From contig JBDRQW010000050.1 of the NCBI GenBank assembly GCA_043826085.1, positions 1 through 7,502 on the forward strand: a DNA stretch of 7,502 nt, in the 5' to 3' direction. Positions 6,142 to 7,502 of this stretch are shown here, one piece after another (the first letter of the stretch is position 1; the number at the start of each line of letters is the position of its first letter). A program made the translations under genes and the position numbers. This DNA is from CAXBYZ01 sp043826085. GTDB taxonomy: Bacteria > Patescibacteriota > Microgenomatia > UBA1400 > CG1-02-47-37. The notes under the pieces are model-generated. The model had not been told where the DNA came from. It made no database searches and saw only the letters and a program-made list of their open reading frames with translations.

Positions 6142-7502
6142 ATGAATAAATACAATTTTAACCCAAATAAATATAAGAAAAAACTCTTGGGATTAATTAA
6201 TGCCTTAAAACAAGACAAACATCTCACTCAAAAAACTTATCATAAGTTAATCAAAAAATTCCCAAAATCAAAATCTCAGGTTTTTGCTAAGTCAGAAATA
6301 ATTGCCGGTATTAGACTGTTTGCCAAAAAAGATCAAAAAAAATTAATTCAAAAAATTGTTATGAAGCCGGTCAGAACTTTATCTGGAGTTGTGCCGGTCA
6401 CTCTTTTAACCAAGCCTTACCCTTGTCCTGGAAAGTGTATTTATTGCCCCGACGATATCAAGATGCCTAAAAGCTATCTTTCCAGCGAACCCGGAGCTCA
6501 GAGAGCCGGTCACCATCACTTTGATCCATATCATCAGGTTGCCTCCAGATTAAACGCCTACTATGCCAACGGTCATCCTACCGATAAAGTTGAACTCATT
6601 GTCCTAGGCGGCACTTGGTCAGTTTATCCTTTAAAGTACAAAATCTGGTTCATTAAACGTTGCTTTGACGCCCTAAACTCTTTTCAAGTTGACAGGGTCA
6701 GACCCTGTCAGTCAACTGGCCAATCTACTTGGGTTCAACTCAAAAAATCTCAAACTAAAAATGAAACCGCTAAAACCCGCTGTATTGGTTTAAGTCTGGA
6801 AACTCGACCGGATTTTATCACCGAACAAGAACTGATTGATTTTAGAAAGTTCGGTTGCACCAAAGTCCAAATTGGAGTTCAAAGTTTAAGCGATAAAATA
6901 TTAACTTTAAACCAACGCGGTCATGGAGTTAAACAAACCAAAAAAGCCTTTAAGTTGTTAAGGTTAGCCGGTTTTAAAATCCAAGCTCACTGGATGGCCA
7001 ATTTATATGGTTCTTCTGTTAAAAAAGACATCTCAGACTTTAAAAAACTATTCTCAAATAAAAACTTTAGACCGGACGAATTAAAACTTTACCCCACTGC
7101 TTTACTTAAAACCGCCAAGTTAATGGATTTATATAATCAAAAACTATGGAAACCATACACCAATCAAGAGCTAATAAAAGTTCTCAGTGTTATTTTGTCA
7201 GCAGTGCCTTGCTATTGTCGAGTTACTCGGATAATTCGAGATTTTTCAAGTCAAGATATCATTGCCGGCTCAAAAACATCCAATCTTCGTCAACTGGTAG
7301 AAACTAAAGCCAAAAATATACACGAAATCCGCTACAGAGAAATCCGCAAGCAACCAGTCAAAATAAAAGATTTAAAATTAAAAATAACTACCTATCAAAC
7401 TTCTATTGGTACAGAAAAATTTCTCGAATTTATTACTCCTGACAACAAAATAGTCGCTTTTTTAAGATTATCATTACCCAAAATAAAACCTTTTATTAAA
7501 GA
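6142..7502 (+). CDS. elp3: Elp3-type tRNA uridine(34) acetyltransferase, C-terminus cut by the window edge
   Basis: The frame is open from the ATG at 6142 to the end (453 codons, no stop). Elp3 uses a radical-SAM cluster and acetyl-CoA to build the carboxymethyl side chain on U34 of tRNA. The cluster motif is C95-x3-C99-x2-C102 (CPGKCIYCP). Next come SSEPGAQRA and DPYHQVASRL, VELIVLGGTW, GLSLETRPDF (216-225), GCTKVQIGVQSL and NQRGHGVKQT, then RPDELKLYPT and the basic RIIRDF stretch, all recognisable Elp3 blocks in the family order. From about 410 the acetyltransferase (GNAT) domain begins (TEKFLEFITPDNKIVAFLRL) and is truncated; roughly 70-100 residues should be missing. Residues 183-193 (VDRVRPCQSTG) come from a palindrome inserted between conserved blocks. 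There is no Shine-Dalgarno sequence and no intergenic space before the divergent methyltransferase gene. Confidence 0.93.
   Translation, partial: MNKYNFNPNKYKKKLLGLINALKQDKHLTQKTYHKLIKKFPKSKSQVFAKSEIIAGIRLFAKKDQKKLIQKIVMKPVRTLSGVVPVTLLTKPYPCPGKCIYCPDDIKMPKSYLSSEPGAQRAGHHHFDPYHQVASRLNAYYANGHPTDKVELIVLGGTWSVYPLKYKIWFIKRCFDALNSFQVDRVRPCQSTGQSTWVQLKKSQTKNETAKTRCIGLSLETRPDFITEQELIDFRKFGCTKVQIGVQSLSDKILTLNQRGHGVKQTKKAFKLLRLAGFKIQAHWMANLYGSSVKKDISDFKKLFSNKNFRPDELKLYPTALLKTAKLMDLYNQKLWKPYTNQELIKVLSVILSAVPCYCRVTRIIRDFSSQDIIAGSKTSNLRQLVETKAKNIHEIRYREIRKQPVKIKDLKLKITTYQTSIGTEKFLEFITPDNKIVAFLRLSLPKIKPFIK
6155..6160 (-). promoter_or_regulatory. possible -10 element for the methyltransferase, inside elp3
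   Basis: TAAAAT on the minus strand (5 of 6 to TATAAT) lies 13 bases before the methyltransferase ATG. Any promoter for this gene must lie within elp3 coding sequence because the two start codons abut. There is no good -35, so the call is weak. Confidence 0.2.
6687..6717. repeat. REP-like palindrome inserted in frame in elp3
   Basis: TGACAGGGTC (6690-6699) and GACCCTGTCA (6701-6710) are perfect inverted arms around a single A. An outer pair AGTTGAC (6687-6693) and GTCAACT (6711-6717) extends the symmetry, with GTCA duplicated on the right. The GGGTC-A-GACCC core resembles REP-type palindromes linked to REP-associated tyrosine (IS200/IS605-like) transposases. It is translated without breaking the frame and falls in a variable loop of Elp3. 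Confidence 0.65.

Noticed and set aside
1..7502. CRISPR array or insertion sequence
   Set aside because: No regularly spaced direct repeats, transposase gene or terminal inverted repeat pair was seen.

Overview
The window looks like a piece of a Candidate Phyla Radiation (Patescibacteria) chromosome, possibly Microgenomates. This is an inference from several things: strongly AT-rich DNA, tightly packed and overlapping genes, almost no Shine-Dalgarno sequences, a LAGLIDADG endonuclease gene joined to a tRNA gene, and a bacterial Elp3. TGA is used as a stop (end of the kinase gene at 4776-4778), so the UGA=Gly code of Gracilibacteria/Absconditabacteria does not apply.

Left part (1-1442, minus strand): the start of an unrecognised gene (207 to 1), a 375-base gene-free stretch holding a GC-richer block with an internal repeat, a complete tRNA-Gln(CUG) gene (654 to 583), and a two-motif LAGLIDADG endonuclease (1442 to 645). 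The stop codon of the endonuclease is tRNA bases 8-10.

Middle (1509-5413, plus strand): a four-gene run of thiI (4-thiouridine synthase), an MFS-type transporter, an APH-family kinase and a Nudix hydrolase, overlapping by 38, 1 and 4 bases. They are very probably one operon, read from a promoter in the 66-base gap that also faces the endonuclease gene. The Nudix protein carries a C-terminal segment that resembles the toxin-binding tail of Phd/YefM antitoxins.

Right part (5434-7502): a class I SAM methyltransferase of Trm9/ALKBH8-like appearance on the minus strand and Elp3 on the plus strand, truncated by the window end. Their start codons abut with no base between them (CAT|ATG at 6139-6144). 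Elp3 makes the cm5U34 side chain on tRNA and Trm9-type enzymes methylate it, so the pair may be a compact mcm5U34 pathway. Each of these two genes also contains a different short palindrome read in frame, suggesting that dispersed palindromic repeats have inserted in coding sequence. With thiI and the tRNA gene, tRNA biology is the main theme of the window.
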